Counted from the stretch's first letter, positions 44,480 to 54,742 are shown. The stretch: 64,000 nucleotides of DNA from UBA6170 sp942491385 (GCA_942491385.1 CALOAF010000007.1:124001-188000); one strand, 5' to 3'. Notes: generated from the letters alone by a model not told the origin. Made by a program: numbers and translations.

Positions 44480-45703
44480 TTATGGCCTTTGTGTCAGGAT
44501 ATCTTTAAGCGAAAGTTTCTTGCCATAGCGCAACATACCTAAGCGAAAGGCTCTGCCTGCGATCCAGAGCGCTGCTATTGCGAATATAAATAATAGCGCA
44601 ACTGTGAATATAACTTGCCAAACTGGAACATTGGAAAGAGCTGCCCGCATAGGCAGAGCTAACGGGTGCTGTAAAGGGAAACATACTTAAGAATATGGAT
44701 AAGGGCTATTGGGCTTTTCAATTAATACACTCATAAACCAATAATGGGAACGCCATGGGCATTGTGAAAATTCCAGCTATCTGCTGCGCTTCGCGAGTTT
44801 CTGTAGTGGTTGCTCCTAAGCGCAGCCATCATAGCGGCTACCATTACAAAGGCTGGCAAGAATACGAGGATAGTTAATAGAAGAAATGAAAAATCAATTT
44901 TGGTGGATTGTATGTCAGGAAATAGGCGAAATAGTGCAGCAATGCCAATAATTCCAACTATGATCCAGACTACTAATTGTGTTAACCCAACACTTAAATT
45001 ACCAATTACTTTGGCGGTCATTAATTGTGTCGGGGATAATGAAGTGACCATAATTTCCATGGTGCGATTTTCTTTTTCCTCAACCACAGATTGAAGAAGA
45101 TAACCAGCGCTGATATTGACTGCCATGATAAATAAAAATCCAGCTAAAAACGGTAATATGAAAACTAAAATATCGTTTTCACTGGTCGATTTCTCTGATG
45201 CAGTGGTGATAATTTCAAAACTTGCTCCTGACATAATTCGATCTGATGAGTTGATCCGGTAAGTCATATCTTATAGCATTTATTTTGATGAATTCTCGAA
45301 AAGGATTAATCAAACTGGAATCTGGAGCTTCTTGGGCAACAACATTGAACTTGTCCTAGTTTCAATGAAATCTGCAGGAATAACGAAATAGGATTGAATT
45401 TGTTCAGCATCCAATGTCTTTCTAGCATCCGCTTCATTTTTATAAGGAAGGAATTCAATCGGTTTCAGCAAAGGTGCAATTGGAGCTTCCATTGTTGGTA
45501 TAAGTTGTCGGTTCTCCAATAAACCGTTTCGATCAACATAACCAACTGGAGTATCATCATACTGAAAATGATGCCATAAGAACACCAATACCTACCATTA
45601 ATAGAACTAATAAAGGCAAACATAAAATCAGCCAATATAAAACGTTTCCGTTTTACATGTTGCAAATATTCATGTCTTGATCACCAATCCAGGTTTTATT
45701 CAT
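44480..45703 (-). pseudogene. ABC-type exporter permease paralogue, heavily frameshifted
   Basis: Second NatB-like permease, one base upstream of the previous gene, starting MNKTW at 45703. After re-phasing in at least seven places it reads as a normal permease: HEYLQHVKRKRF and LILCLPLLVLLMVGIGVLMA (first helix), PVGYVDRNGLLEN, VAQEAPDSSLINPF, then ENRTMEIMVTSLSPTQLMTAKVIGN, GATTTETREAQQIAG and AFPLLVY, and a C-terminal FRLGMLRYGKKLSLKDILTQ. The mutations are all single-base gains or losses in short runs, and re-phased codons keep family residues. Sequence error or very recent decay are both possible. Confidence 0.75.
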
Positions 45704-46616
45704 GAATTTCATTCCTGATTCAGTTACGACTTGAATAAAAATTTCATCCAAAGTTGGCGTTGCGATTTCAAATTGGTCAAGGTTTATGTTTGCCATCACC
45801 ATTGTTTTTAGGAACTCGTGAGATGAAATATAAGGATTGAGCTCGACCTGGTAAAAATGATGATTTTCCAATTTTTTTATTTCTTTTACACCAGGCAGAT
45901 TATCCGGAATATGATCTTCAGTACGAATATGAATCGCATGACCAGCGTATTTCTTTCTGACATCACTCAAAGTGCCATAAAGCACAGTTTCTCCCTGGTT
46001 GATCAAAACTAAACGATCACATAGCTCTTCAACCTGATGCATTTGGTGGGTGCACATCACGATTGTTTTTCCGAGATTTCTTTGCTCTCGTAAAATATCT
46101 TTGACCATTTGCGTATTAACCGGATCCAAGGCAGAAAATGGCTCATCAATAATAATTAATTCCGGATCATGCACCAGAGTTGTAATCAAGTTGGGCCTTC
46201 TGCTGCATACCTTTACTCAATTCTTTGACTTTTTCTTTTTACGATCTTCCATAAATTGAATCTGTTTAGGTATTCATTGATCAGTTTCTGACTTTACTTT
46301 TTTTAAGTCCTTTCAAAGAAGCCAGGTAATTTAACAAGCATTGTTCAAGATTAATATCCTGGTAAAGTCCCCGTTCTTCAGGTAGGTACCCAATTCTATT
46401 CTTTTTAGCTTCCTGCATTTTTCCCCCAAAAACAGAAACCTTGCCACTGTCAGGTTTAAAAATATCAAGAATTATTCGAAGGCATGTAGTTTTTCCAGCA
46501 CCATTCGGACCTAATAAACCAAAAATTTCACCTGGTTTTACATCAAACGATACCTGATCTAATGCCTTTTGTTGGCCAAAACTTTTTGAAATGTTATGTA
46601 CTTCGATCGTGTTCAT
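45653..46616 (-). pseudogene. ABC transporter ATP-binding protein (NatA-like), frameshifted
   Basis: Partner ATPase of the two permeases. N-terminal part (from 46616) is intact: NISKSFGQQKALDQV, Walker A GLLGPNGAGKTTCLRII near residue 33, IGYLPEERGLYQDI near 74. The frame then breaks near 46285 (one base missing), 46235 (one extra A in a run) and 46188 (one extra T); between the breaks it reads INEYLNRFNLWKIV and KVKELSKGMQQKAQ, the ABC signature region. The remainder has LIIIDEPFSALDPVN (Walker B) and VMCTHQMHQVEELCD (H-loop). The natural end lies near the permease start at 45703; the exact stop is obscured by indels. Confidence 0.8.
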
Positions 46617-46856
46617 GTGAGAAGCTCAATTCTTAAAATAATTTTTGATGGGCTAAGTAATTTAATTGTTTTCATCAATTGACTTTGCAAAAATCTTCTC
46701 ATAGTCTATCATTGAAAGATATTGATTTATTGCCGAAAGGCTGACCCTAACCATTTTGGTAGAAAAATTGTGCCCAATTGGAGGAATTAATTATATCAAA
46801 CCTCAATGAAGATGCCTTTTGAACCTGAAAATATATCAATTATTTGGAGAATGAAA

Positions 46857-48020
46857 ATGGAAATGACATCACGTGAACGAGTACAAACAGTCTTGAATTA
46901 TGAAATACCTGACAGAGTCCCGATTGTTATTGGGGTCAGTAACGCGACCGGGATAAAAATAAAACCATATCGCGGAATAAAGAAAATTTTAGGGATCGAA
47001 AGTGAAGACCGATATATTTACGATTGGCCAGAATTAGGCTCAGCGCTTCCTGATGAAAGAGTAATGCAGCGTCTACACAGCGATGTTCGTGGGATTCTGG
47101 ATCGTTTCCCTAAAGAAGTGTATGAAAGAAACCAATCCCGATCACCACACTCTCCATTTTTTGATGACTGGGGCAACGGACAGATGGAGATTGGCCCTGA
47201 TAATTGGTATCCAGGAGTTCACCCAATGCCAGAGGCTAAGACGATTGCAGATCTTGAGTCATCTCCCTGGCCGGATATGGATGATCCCTATCGAACAGCG
47301 CATGTACGCGAGCAGGCTTTGAAATTACACCAGGAAAACCAGTTTGCCATCATGGGCACTCCCTGGTTGATGTTTCCTTTCGAAAGGGCCATTGGATTAC
47401 AGGGAATGGAAACTTTTCTATCGAATATGGCCATGGAACCGGAATTTGCCCAGGAACTTCTCAACCGTATCAATAAACTCTGTATGGTCAACATGGGTCA
47501 TTTTTTGGATCAATGCGGTGATGTGATTGACATGATTAAAATTGGCGATGACTTGGGGACCCAGGAAAATTTGATGATCTCACCCAGAATGTATCGGAAA
47601 ATGTTAAAACCTTTTCATGCTGAAATGATCGCCTTGATTAAACAAAAAACAAAGGCCAAAGTGTTCTTTCATACCGATGGAGACGTGTTTAATCTGATCG
47701 AGGATTTCATTGAAATTGGGGTTGATGTTCTCAATCCGATCCAGACTTCAGCAGGAAAAATGTCCAATCTGGAAGAACTAAAAAAACAATATGATAAACG
47801 AATTGTTTTTTGTGGTGCGATGGATACTCAAAAAGTTCTGCCCCATGGAACTACTGAAGAAGTTAAACAGGAAGTGCGCCGTGTGATCAATATATTAGGA
47901 CAGGGTGGGGGATTTATGCTTGCAACTGTTCATACCGTCATGAATGAGGTGCCAGCAGAAAATGTGTTGGCTATGGTAGATGCTGTTGAGGAATATGGGT
48001 ATTATCCCTTGAAGGGTTGA
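46857..48020 (+). CDS. Uroporphyrinogen decarboxylase-family protein (MtaA/methyltransferase-like)
   Basis: 387 residues from the ATG at 46857; three in-frame ATGs (46851, 46857, 46863) cluster behind TTGGAGA. Begins MEMTSRERVQTVLNYEIPDR, as do URO-D family corrinoid or coenzyme M methyltransferases. Seen: PDWE-like DPYRTAHVREQAL, DMIKIGDDLGTQENLMISPR near 222, FFHTDGDVFNLIEDFIEIGVDVLNPIQ near 268, and GAMDTQKVLPHGTTEEV. The Asp of true UroD (FGGPD) is not evident, so a methyl-transfer role is more likely than heme synthesis. No corrinoid protein or MtaB-like gene is adjacent. Confidence 0.85.
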   Translation: MEMTSRERVQTVLNYEIPDRVPIVIGVSNATGIKIKPYRGIKKILGIESEDRYIYDWPELGSALPDERVMQRLHSDVRGILDRFPKEVYERNQSRSPHSPFFDDWGNGQMEIGPDNWYPGVHPMPEAKTIADLESSPWPDMDDPYRTAHVREQALKLHQENQFAIMGTPWLMFPFERAIGLQGMETFLSNMAMEPEFAQELLNRINKLCMVNMGHFLDQCGDVIDMIKIGDDLGTQENLMISPRMYRKMLKPFHAEMIALIKQKTKAKVFFHTDGDVFNLIEDFIEIGVDVLNPIQTSAGKMSNLEELKKQYDKRIVFCGAMDTQKVLPHGTTEEVKQEVRRVINILGQGGGFMLATVHTVMNEVPAENVLAMVDAVEEYGYYPLKG

Positions 48021-48021
48021 A

Positions 48022-48055
48022 AATAAAAAAGAACCTGTGAAGGTCCTTTTTTATC
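48022..48055. terminator. Bidirectional terminator
   Basis: AAAAAAGAACCT / AGGTCCTTTTTT with a four-base loop and one internal mismatch; A and T runs on the two sides allow use from both strands by the converging genes. Confidence 0.75.
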
Positions 48056-48062
48056 TGTATTT

Positions 48063-49355
48063 TTACTCTTTTTCGTATGGTTCGCCTTCTGCCGCCGGAG
48101 CGTGACCACGTCCGATCACACCTGCCAGAACGACAATAGTTGCCAGGTAGGGTGCCATGCCAATAAATTCACTTGGTATGGGAACCTGTAGTAAGGACGA
48201 TTTCGTGGAAAGTGAGTCAAAGAATCCAAATAATAAGCCTGCTCCCATGGAGCCAACCGGGTGCCAGTTGCCAAAAATCATGGCTGCCAGACCGATAAAC
48301 CCACGGCCAGCCGTCATGACTTCATCAAAGCGACCAGATGAGCCTAGTGAGAAATAAGTGCCACCAAATCCAGCCATCATGCCACCCAGAATGACAGCCA
48401 TATATTGTGTTCTGTGAACATTTATCCCTAAGGTATCAGCTGCCTTGGGATGCTCACCAACCGATCGCAGCCTTAATCCCCAGCGTGTCTTGAAGAGCAT
48501 AAAAGTAAGCAGGAACACGAAGAAAAACATGGCGAACACGTACATGTTATGACTGAAAAGGATAGGCCCAATAAATGGAATCTCAGAAAGTATAGGTACA
48601 TTAATCTGGGGAAACATGCCTGGTTCATTCAAAAATTGGTAATCTACTTTTTGAATATATTTTGAAGAAAGATAGGATGTAATACCAGTAGCGAAAATAT
48701 TGATAACAGTACCGGAAATAATTTGATTGATTTTGTATTTGATACTAAGCCAACCATGAATTAACCCATCAAACCACCTGCCAATTATGCCTGCCAAGAG
48801 ACCAATCAAAAGATTTTGAAATAAAGATGGAAAACACTGTACTGACAAACGCTGCGGTTAACATCATGCCTTCAATAGCGATGTTGATAATACCTCCCCG
48901 TTCACAGAGAATTCCAGACATTGCTCCTAGTGTCAGGGGCACTGCTCTACCACCATAACCCGTAAAAGGCCAGCCAGGTTTGACTGCCCTCCGGCTGTAG
49001 CCCAGGTTAAGAAACCGAACAGAAATAGACCAGCAACAAGCGCAAGTATGCCATAAGTATATTTGCCAAATCCTCGAATAATTTGATAAGCACCTAAAAG
49101 CCCACAAATTCCAGCAATCATATTCAAATAGGTCAGGCTGGGGAAGACCCAATCTGCTGCTTCGGCTGAACCACCACCAGGATTCATCATAAAGCGCGTT
49201 TCTACTCCTGGTTCAACATTGATTGCAAAAACCAACCAGATAAAAATTGCAGCTACTAAAAATAGAATACCCATCGTAATTCGACGGCGCTGCTCTAATT
49301 TTAGGATTCCCTGACTCTTTTGTTCGGTTTGAGCATCTTTAGTTATAGTTGTCAT
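48063..49355 (-). CDS. nupQ: BMP-type nucleoside ABC transporter permease 2 (frameshifted)
   Basis: About 430 residues after two corrections. N-terminal part from 49355 has three helices (ITMGILFLVAAIFIWLVFA, SLTYLNMIAGICGLLGAYQI, YGILALVAGLFLFGFL). It breaks near 48962 (a base is missing after GLL, before TGYGGRAVPLTLGAMSG) and again near 48832 (an extra base before QNLLIGLLAGIIGR). Re-phased it reads GGIINIAIEGMMLTAAF and INQIISGTVINIFATG, then MAVILGGMMAGFGGTYFSLG near the end, typical of the second permease of Bmp/Nup importers. Last gene of the operon, three bases behind nupP. Confidence 0.85.
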
Positions 49356-49357
49356 AT

Positions 49358-50593
49358 TTATCCTTTCCAGCTGCTCAGGGTTACAAGATCTTCTTTTTGT
49401 TTGGATTCTCTCAAGCGATATATTGTACGGATAATGGATGGGGCAGCGACAAATGCAAGAATGAGAGCCTGGAGAATTGAGATAATATCAATGGGTACGC
49501 CCACTGCAAGTTGCATCGATCTGGCTCCATTGCGTAAGAAACCAAATAAGAGCGAAGAGAGAATAACACCTAAAGGGTGTGTTTTTCCTAACAATGCCAG
49601 AGCAATACTATCAAAACCATATCCGCTGGAAAATGCTGGCAATAAACGATAATTTACGCCTAAGACTTCATTCGCACCTGCCATACCTGCTAATGCTCCC
49701 GATAATACCATTGCCATAATGGTCGTTGTGGCAATTTTTACACCAGCATAGCGGGCAGCGTTTGGGTTTGATCCAACCATTCTTAGTTCAAACCCCCAGG
49801 TGGTTTTGAATAATAAGTAGTAAACGGCGACTGCCATGAGTATAGCGATAAAAAATCCTGCGTGAAAACGAATAGGTGTATCGAACAACCTCGGTAATTT
49901 AGCTGTCTCTAAAATCCAGGGTGTTTTTGGTGTAAATTCGTTGGGGTCTTGCATTGGAAATTTTAGAAGCCAATCGACCAGGCGAAAAGCGATATAGTTC
50001 ATCATAATGGTAGTAATGACTTCATGTGCACCAGTTTTCGCTTTCAGCAAACCGGGGATAAATCCCCAGAGCGCACCTCCCAGAGCACCAAAAAGCATTG
50101 CCAACGGAATGTGGATGATTGCAGGCAGACCTGAAATTGCATAACCCGCCCAAACACCAGTGGCTGCACCGATGAAAATCTGACCTTCCACACCGATGTT
50201 GAATAAGCCTGCACGAAAGCCTAAAGCTACTGCCAGACCTCCGAAAATATAGGGGGTAGATTGGACGAGACTTTCAAAAAATGGGTTGATAGCACGGCGA
50301 ATGGCTAATTGATCACCACTTGCAAATGCCAATCTTATTTTTTCAGGATCTCCGACAGAGCCTGTAAACAAAGCTACATAGGTATTCCAGGCAGTTCTAA
50401 GAGCGGCGCTTAAACCAGACCAGATTGATACTCGAAAAGCCGCATAAACTTCATTAGTTGTGATTGCAACCAGAACTCCACCGAGCAGAATTCCAGTGAA
50501 AATAGCCAATATAATTACCAAGATGTTGCTTCTCGAAAACTCATCCCAAAAAACGGAAAGAGATTTATTTTTATTTTCGGTTGTTTTTTCCAT
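49358..50593 (-). CDS. nupP: BMP-type nucleoside ABC transporter permease 1
   Basis: 411 residues, about ten helices. Seen: TPYIFGGLAVALGFRAGLFNIGVEGQIFIG near 108-137, HEVITTIMMNYIAFRLVDWL near 188, FELRMVGSNPNAARYAG near 265, and LLGKTHPLGVILSSLLFGFL near 332: the branched-chain amino acid/ribose permease fold as used by YufP/NupP. It works with the ATPase upstream and permease 2 downstream to import nucleosides or related purines. Overlap or short gaps (12 bases to nupO, 2 to nupQ) show one operon. Confidence 0.92.
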   Translation of the reverse strand: MEKTTENKNKSLSVFWDEFSRSNILVIILAIFTGILLGGVLVAITTNEVYAAFRVSIWSGLSAALRTAWNTYVALFTGSVGDPEKIRLAFASGDQLAIRRAINPFFESLVQSTPYIFGGLAVALGFRAGLFNIGVEGQIFIGAATGVWAGYAISGLPAIIHIPLAMLFGALGGALWGFIPGLLKAKTGAHEVITTIMMNYIAFRLVDWLLKFPMQDPNEFTPKTPWILETAKLPRLFDTPIRFHAGFFIAILMAVAVYYLLFKTTWGFELRMVGSNPNAARYAGVKIATTTIMAMVLSGALAGMAGANEVLGVNYRLLPAFSSGYGFDSIALALLGKTHPLGVILSSLLFGFLRNGARSMQLAVGVPIDIISILQALILAFVAAPSIIRTIYRLRESKQKEDLVTLSSWKG

Positions 50594-50605
50594 ATATTGA
50601 TTCCT

Positions 50606-52171
50606 TTATGTGATCAGAATCTGTTTTTTCTTGGATAGAAGCTTCTTTTTCTCTTCTTCACTTGGGATGATCCCTGCCATTAATAAACCAACCATTTCTT
50701 TCGTTGCTTTCTTTGCATCCAGGGTATCCAATACTTTTCCACGATAGACAACAGCGATGCGGTCAGATAATTGCATTACTTCATCCAATTCAGTTGAGAC
50801 CAATAGAATGGCACAACCTTCGTCTCTCTTCTCAATCAAGCGTTTGTGTATATATTCAATGGATCCCACATCCAACCCCCGGGTAGGTTGAGAGGCAACC
50901 AAAAATTTTATGGGTCGGGAAAATTCTCTGGCAACAATCACTTTCTGTTGGTTTCCTCCTGAGAGATTGCTGGCTGGAATAAATGGGCTGGGTGTACGGA
51001 TATCAAACCTTTCAACCAGTTTTTTGCTATTTTCGTTGATTGTTTTTTGATCCATCCAGATTGATTTGGAATAGGGTTCGAGATAATAGGTATTGAGCAC
51101 CAGATTCTCCGAGATGGGAAATCCCAGGACCAAACCATCTTTTTGACGATCTTCTGGAATGTGAGCTGACCCTATCTCTGTAATTTTCCTGGGTGAGTGG
51201 TGGGTGATATTCTGGCCACAAAGTCGCACTTCACCATCAACGGCTGGCAATAAACCAGTAATTGCCCGAACTAATTCGGTTTGACCATTTCCCTGAACGC
51301 CTGCAATCCCCAATACTTCTCCGGCATGAACTTTGAAGGACATGTCGTTGACAGCTAATGAACCAAGTGGATCTAAAACCTTAAGATCTTCGACTTCAAA
51401 AATAACATCACCGGGAACACTATCTGATTTTTCAACTTCAAGATTGACATCACGACCTACCATCATGCTTGCCAGATCATTTAAATCTGACTCTGCTGGT
51501 GTGGTACTACCCACAACTTTGCCCCCACGGATTACCGTTATGCGGTCGGCAATTTCCATCACTTCACCTAATTTATGCGTGATGAAAATGATTGATTTGC
51601 CTTGTTCAATCATGATATGCATAATTTTAAAGAGCTCTTCTACTTCCTGTGGAGTAAGAACGGCAGTTGGTTCATCCATGATTAAGATATTTGCTTCCCG
51701 AAAGAGAAGCTTTATGATCTCAACACGTTGCTGCATACCGACGGGAATATCACTGATATAGGCATCCGGATCGATATCCAATTTATAGGTATTTGATATT
51801 TCACGGATTTTATCAGCAGCTTTTTTACGGTCAAGTACCCCACCTGCTTTAACATATTCTTCACCGAGCATAACATTCTCTGTCACGGTAAACACAGGCA
51901 CCAACATAAAATGTTGATGGACCATACCTACACCAGCTTTGATCGCATCAATGGGAGACCGAACATCAAGCTTTTGACCGTTAACAAAGATCTCACCTTC
52001 ATCTGGGCTATACAAGCCATACAGAATATTCATTAAGGTGGTTTTGCCCGCTCCATTTTCACCGAGCAAAGCATGAATTTCCCCTTTTTCAATAGTCAGA
52101 TCTATGTGGTCGTTGGCTAATACCCCAGGGAACCTTTTGGTAATGCCACGAAGTTCAAGAACTGGAGCCAT
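50606..52171 (-). CDS. nupO: BMP-type nucleoside ABC transporter ATPase (two ABC domains)
   Basis: 521 residues from the ATG at 52171 (AGAGG five bases before it; a GTG two codons earlier is possible). Fused tandem ATPase as in RbsA/MglA/NupO. First domain: GENGAGKTTLMNILYGL near 35, VGMQQRVEIIKLLFR near 145 and ILIMDEPTAVLTPQE near 165. Second domain: GVQGNGQTELVRAITGL with Gln replacing the Walker A Lys, then SGGNQQKVIVAREFSRP near 405 and SQPTRGLDVGSIEY. Loss of the Lys in the second site is normal for this family. It follows the binding-protein gene after a terminator-like hairpin. Confidence 0.94.
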   Translation of the reverse strand: MAPVLELRGITKRFPGVLANDHIDLTIEKGEIHALLGENGAGKTTLMNILYGLYSPDEGEIFVNGQKLDVRSPIDAIKAGVGMVHQHFMLVPVFTVTENVMLGEEYVKAGGVLDRKKAADKIREISNTYKLDIDPDAYISDIPVGMQQRVEIIKLLFREANILIMDEPTAVLTPQEVEELFKIMHIMIEQGKSIIFITHKLGEVMEIADRITVIRGGKVVGSTTPAESDLNDLASMMVGRDVNLEVEKSDSVPGDVIFEVEDLKVLDPLGSLAVNDMSFKVHAGEVLGIAGVQGNGQTELVRAITGLLPAVDGEVRLCGQNITHHSPRKITEIGSAHIPEDRQKDGLVLGFPISENLVLNTYYLEPYSKSIWMDQKTINENSKKLVERFDIRTPSPFIPASNLSGGNQQKVIVAREFSRPIKFLVASQPTRGLDVGSIEYIHKRLIEKRDEGCAILLVSTELDEVMQLSDRIAVVYRGKVLDTLDAKKATKEMVGLLMAGIIPSEEEKKKLLSKKKQILIT

Positions 52172-52241
52172 TTGCACCTCTTTTTATCGATTTTTTTGGA
52201 AATTTTCCTTATTTTATCATACTCAAAAGATTTACAAAAAC

Positions 52242-52273
52242 AAAAAAGGAGCCGGGTTTTTCCGACTCCTTTC
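52242..52273 (-). terminator. Partial terminator between bmpA and nupO
   Basis: Minus strand: AAAGGAG / CTCCTTT with an inner CGG/CCG stem and a loop of A, then a run of T. It lies 19 bases past the bmpA stop and would raise the binding protein over the membrane components, a common feature of importer operons. Confidence 0.82.
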
Positions 52274-52291
52274 ACATTCGATTAATTTTTC

Positions 52292-53341
52292 TTAGCGGGT
52301 TGGCATGGTTGCGATCTCACCAGAAATAATTCCAGGGATCAAACCTTCAATTTCCGCTTTTAAATCAGCAGGAACCTGATCGGCCCATTTTGAACCATAA
52401 CTAAGTGCTGTTCCACCATTTTCAAGTGTTAGAAGGTATGGAGCCCCACCTGCAAATGTGCCATTTACCACTGCTTCAATACTTTGATAGACGAATACAT
52501 CAATTTTCTTTAATGCACTAGCCAGAATGAAATCAGCTTTATCAGGATTAGCAACTGACCAGTCATTGTCGACGCCGATCAAAAGACCAGTTCCACGTTC
52601 CTGCAGCACAGCTAATGTACCAAGGCCAACTGGACCAGCGACTGGCATGATGATATCAACGCCTTCATCCAGTAATTGTTCGCCTAATGCGCGACCATCA
52701 TCCAAACTTTCAAAGTTTCCAACTTCCAGACCCTGTTGGGTTTCCATGTTCCAGCCGAGAACTTCTACTGCTGTACCATGTACTTCATTGTATTTTGCGA
52801 CGCCCATGGCATAGCCATCCATGAAAGCTTGTGTTGCTGGGAATAAAAATCCAACATATGTGCCAACTTTTCCAGTGTTGCTCATACCAGCTGCCAAGTA
52901 CCCTGCTAAAAAGGTAGCTTGATCAATTTTTGTTGCATTCCCAAGAATATTTGGCTGGCCTAAATAATCCACATCCACGATTGCATATTTTTGATCGGGA
53001 TTGGTATCAGCAGCTGCACTGGTTGCGTCTGCTAAAAGGAAACCAACGGGGATGATCAAATCACAACCAGCTTCAACGAATGTGGACAAATTAACTTCGT
53101 AGTCTGATTGCTGTTGTGATTCAAGATATTGGACTTCCACACCAAAATCTTTTTCGGCTCGCTGCGCACCTTCCCAAGCTGTTGCATTGAATGACTTGTC
53201 ATCAATACCGCCGGTGTCAGTTACCTGGCAAACCTTGATTTTGGCTTCAGCAGGTTCTGCAGGTGCTGCGGGTGAGCAGGCAGCTAACAACATAGATGCT
53301 AAAACAAGAATTGCTACTAATACAGAAACTTTTTTAGACAT
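52292..53341 (-). CDS. bmpA: BMP family substrate-binding lipoprotein
   Basis: 349 residues. Lipoprotein signal peptide with lipobox LLAAC (Cys near residue 22), then the Bmp/PnrA fold: VCQVTDTGGIDDKSFNATAWEG near 37, LIIPVGFLLADA near 97, VGTYVGFLFPATQAFMDGYAMG near 160, VDIIMPVAGPVGLGTL near 229 and IGVDNDWSVANPDKADFILAS near 255, the purine nucleoside pocket. Related proteins bind nucleosides (PnrA, BmpA) or autoinducer-like ligands. First gene of the bmpA-nupO-nupP-nupQ operon, anchored outside the cytoplasmic membrane. GGAGGAG lies before the ATG. Confidence 0.93.
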   Translation of the reverse strand: MSKKVSVLVAILVLASMLLAACSPAAPAEPAEAKIKVCQVTDTGGIDDKSFNATAWEGAQRAEKDFGVEVQYLESQQQSDYEVNLSTFVEAGCDLIIPVGFLLADATSAAADTNPDQKYAIVDVDYLGQPNILGNATKIDQATFLAGYLAAGMSNTGKVGTYVGFLFPATQAFMDGYAMGVAKYNEVHGTAVEVLGWNMETQQGLEVGNFESLDDGRALGEQLLDEGVDIIMPVAGPVGLGTLAVLQERGTGLLIGVDNDWSVANPDKADFILASALKKIDVFVYQSIEAVVNGTFAGGAPYLLTLENGGTALSYGSKWADQVPADLKAEIEGLIPGIISGEIATMPTR

Positions 53342-53409
53342 TTTTTTATTCTCCTCCGAATAATTTGGTTAAAATAAGGTAATTGATACGCGTCCGACGC
53401 ATCACTTCT

Positions 53410-53439
53410 AGTATATCACTATCCGAAAAACAAATACAA
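53410..53439 (-). promoter_or_regulatory. Probable bmpA promoter
   Basis: Minus strand TTGTAT (53439-53434) and TATACT (53415-53410) at 18-base spacing, 69 bases before the ATG. I see no purine-riboswitch-like fold in the leader. Confidence 0.5.
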
Positions 53440-53488
53440 GAGATTAATGTGTTGAATTTTAAGTAAGTTATTCTCTTTTCAATAAAAA

Positions 53489-54742
53489 TTATTCTATTTT
53501 CGCTTCACCACGTTTTACACCTGCCATCATGATAAAGGCAGCCAGCATAAAAATTGGTGAGAAAAGCATCATCAAACTGTAATTATTTCCACTAAGCTGA
53601 ACAATCCAACCGTTCAGATTTGGGCCTAAAATGGCAGCCATTGTAGAAGCCATGTAATACAATCCTGTGAAAGTGCCGATATGACTGTCGCTGGTCATAT
53701 CCACCACCATTGGTAAAGAATTTATATTGATCAATGCCCAGGAAAACCCTGCAACCATCAGGACGATGCTCACTGAGTAAAAATTCCCAACCAGAGGAAG
53801 CTTGGTATGGAGAACTGTCAATGTTTCGACAGGCAGGACATACATGGATAAAATAGCACTGCCCATCAGGAATATACCGGTCATGATAGTGCGTTTGCGT
53901 CCAAATTTTCCTCCAATAAAACCTGAAGGGAGGGCCATAAGAACAAAAATCAAAGACAGTTGACCTAATAGTCTGGCACCATCCGCTTCAGGAAGGTGCA
54001 AATGTTTTACAGCATACAAAGTGAAAAATGCTTCAATGGCATTGTAGGCAACAAACCAGAAAAAAATTGCTGCTAGAATGCGCAATGGACTCTTCTCTTT
54101 TTCTTTGAATAACTCACCTAACGCATGGATGAGACTTGGTTTTTTATCCTCTGAAATTTCAAATTCCTTTGGTTCCCGAATAAAAGCAATTACCAGCAGA
54201 GATGAAATGATCACCAATCCAGAACCGAGCCAGAACGGATAATTTGGGTTCAGTTCATATAAATTAGCGCCGATCAAAAAAGCGATGATGGATCCAACGC
54301 CGCCCATGAAATTAATGACACCATTGGCTTGCGATCTAAATCGAGAAGGTGTGATGTCAGGCATTAATGCCACCACAGGGGTTCGCCATAAGGCCATACT
54401 GATGAGGAGTGTACTTGTACAGAGAACAAATAGTGGCAGGATGGAAACGATGGGAATTAAACCAAACGCTATGGCCCCAATTGGCGCACCAATCAAGATA
54501 AAGGGCATACGCCTGCCTATTGGTGTCCTTAAGCGGTCTGAAAAAGCGCCTACGGCAGGCTGGATGAGAAATGCTGCAATATTGTCAAGTGTCATGAAAA
54601 ACCCAATCCAGGCTGCACTTAATCCAAACTTCCCATCCAGGAATAATGGTACAAAGGCATTATAAACAGACCAGATGACACTTACTCCAAAAAAACCAAA
54701 GCCTAGCAAAAATGTTTTCGGATAACTTAGTTTTTGTTGCAT
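53489..54742 (-). CDS. MFS transporter (SLC45/sugar-proton type)
   Basis: 417 residues with 12 membrane segments. Seen: MQQKLSYPKTFLLGFGFFGV at the N-terminus, the loop 2-3 motif GAFSDRLRTPIGRRMP near 66 (variant of G-x-x-x-D-R-x-G-R-R/K), ALMPDITPSRFRSQANGVINFMGG near 126 and GGKFGRKRTIMTG near 275. The PDITPSxxRSQANG wording is typical of SLC45-like sucrose/proton carriers and similar bacterial MFS proteins, but substrate cannot be assigned. GGGAG lies before the ATG. It is a monocistronic gene between terminators. Confidence 0.85.
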   Translation of the reverse strand: MQQKLSYPKTFLLGFGFFGVSVIWSVYNAFVPLFLDGKFGLSAAWIGFFMTLDNIAAFLIQPAVGAFSDRLRTPIGRRMPFILIGAPIGAIAFGLIPIVSILPLFVLCTSTLLISMALWRTPVVALMPDITPSRFRSQANGVINFMGGVGSIIAFLIGANLYELNPNYPFWLGSGLVIISSLLVIAFIREPKEFEISEDKKPSLIHALGELFKEKEKSPLRILAAIFFWFVAYNAIEAFFTLYAVKHLHLPEADGARLLGQLSLIFVLMALPSGFIGGKFGRKRTIMTGIFLMGSAILSMYVLPVETLTVLHTKLPLVGNFYSVSIVLMVAGFSWALININSLPMVVDMTSDSHIGTFTGLYYMASTMAAILGPNLNGWIVQLSGNNYSLMMLFSPIFMLAAFIMMAGVKRGEAKIE

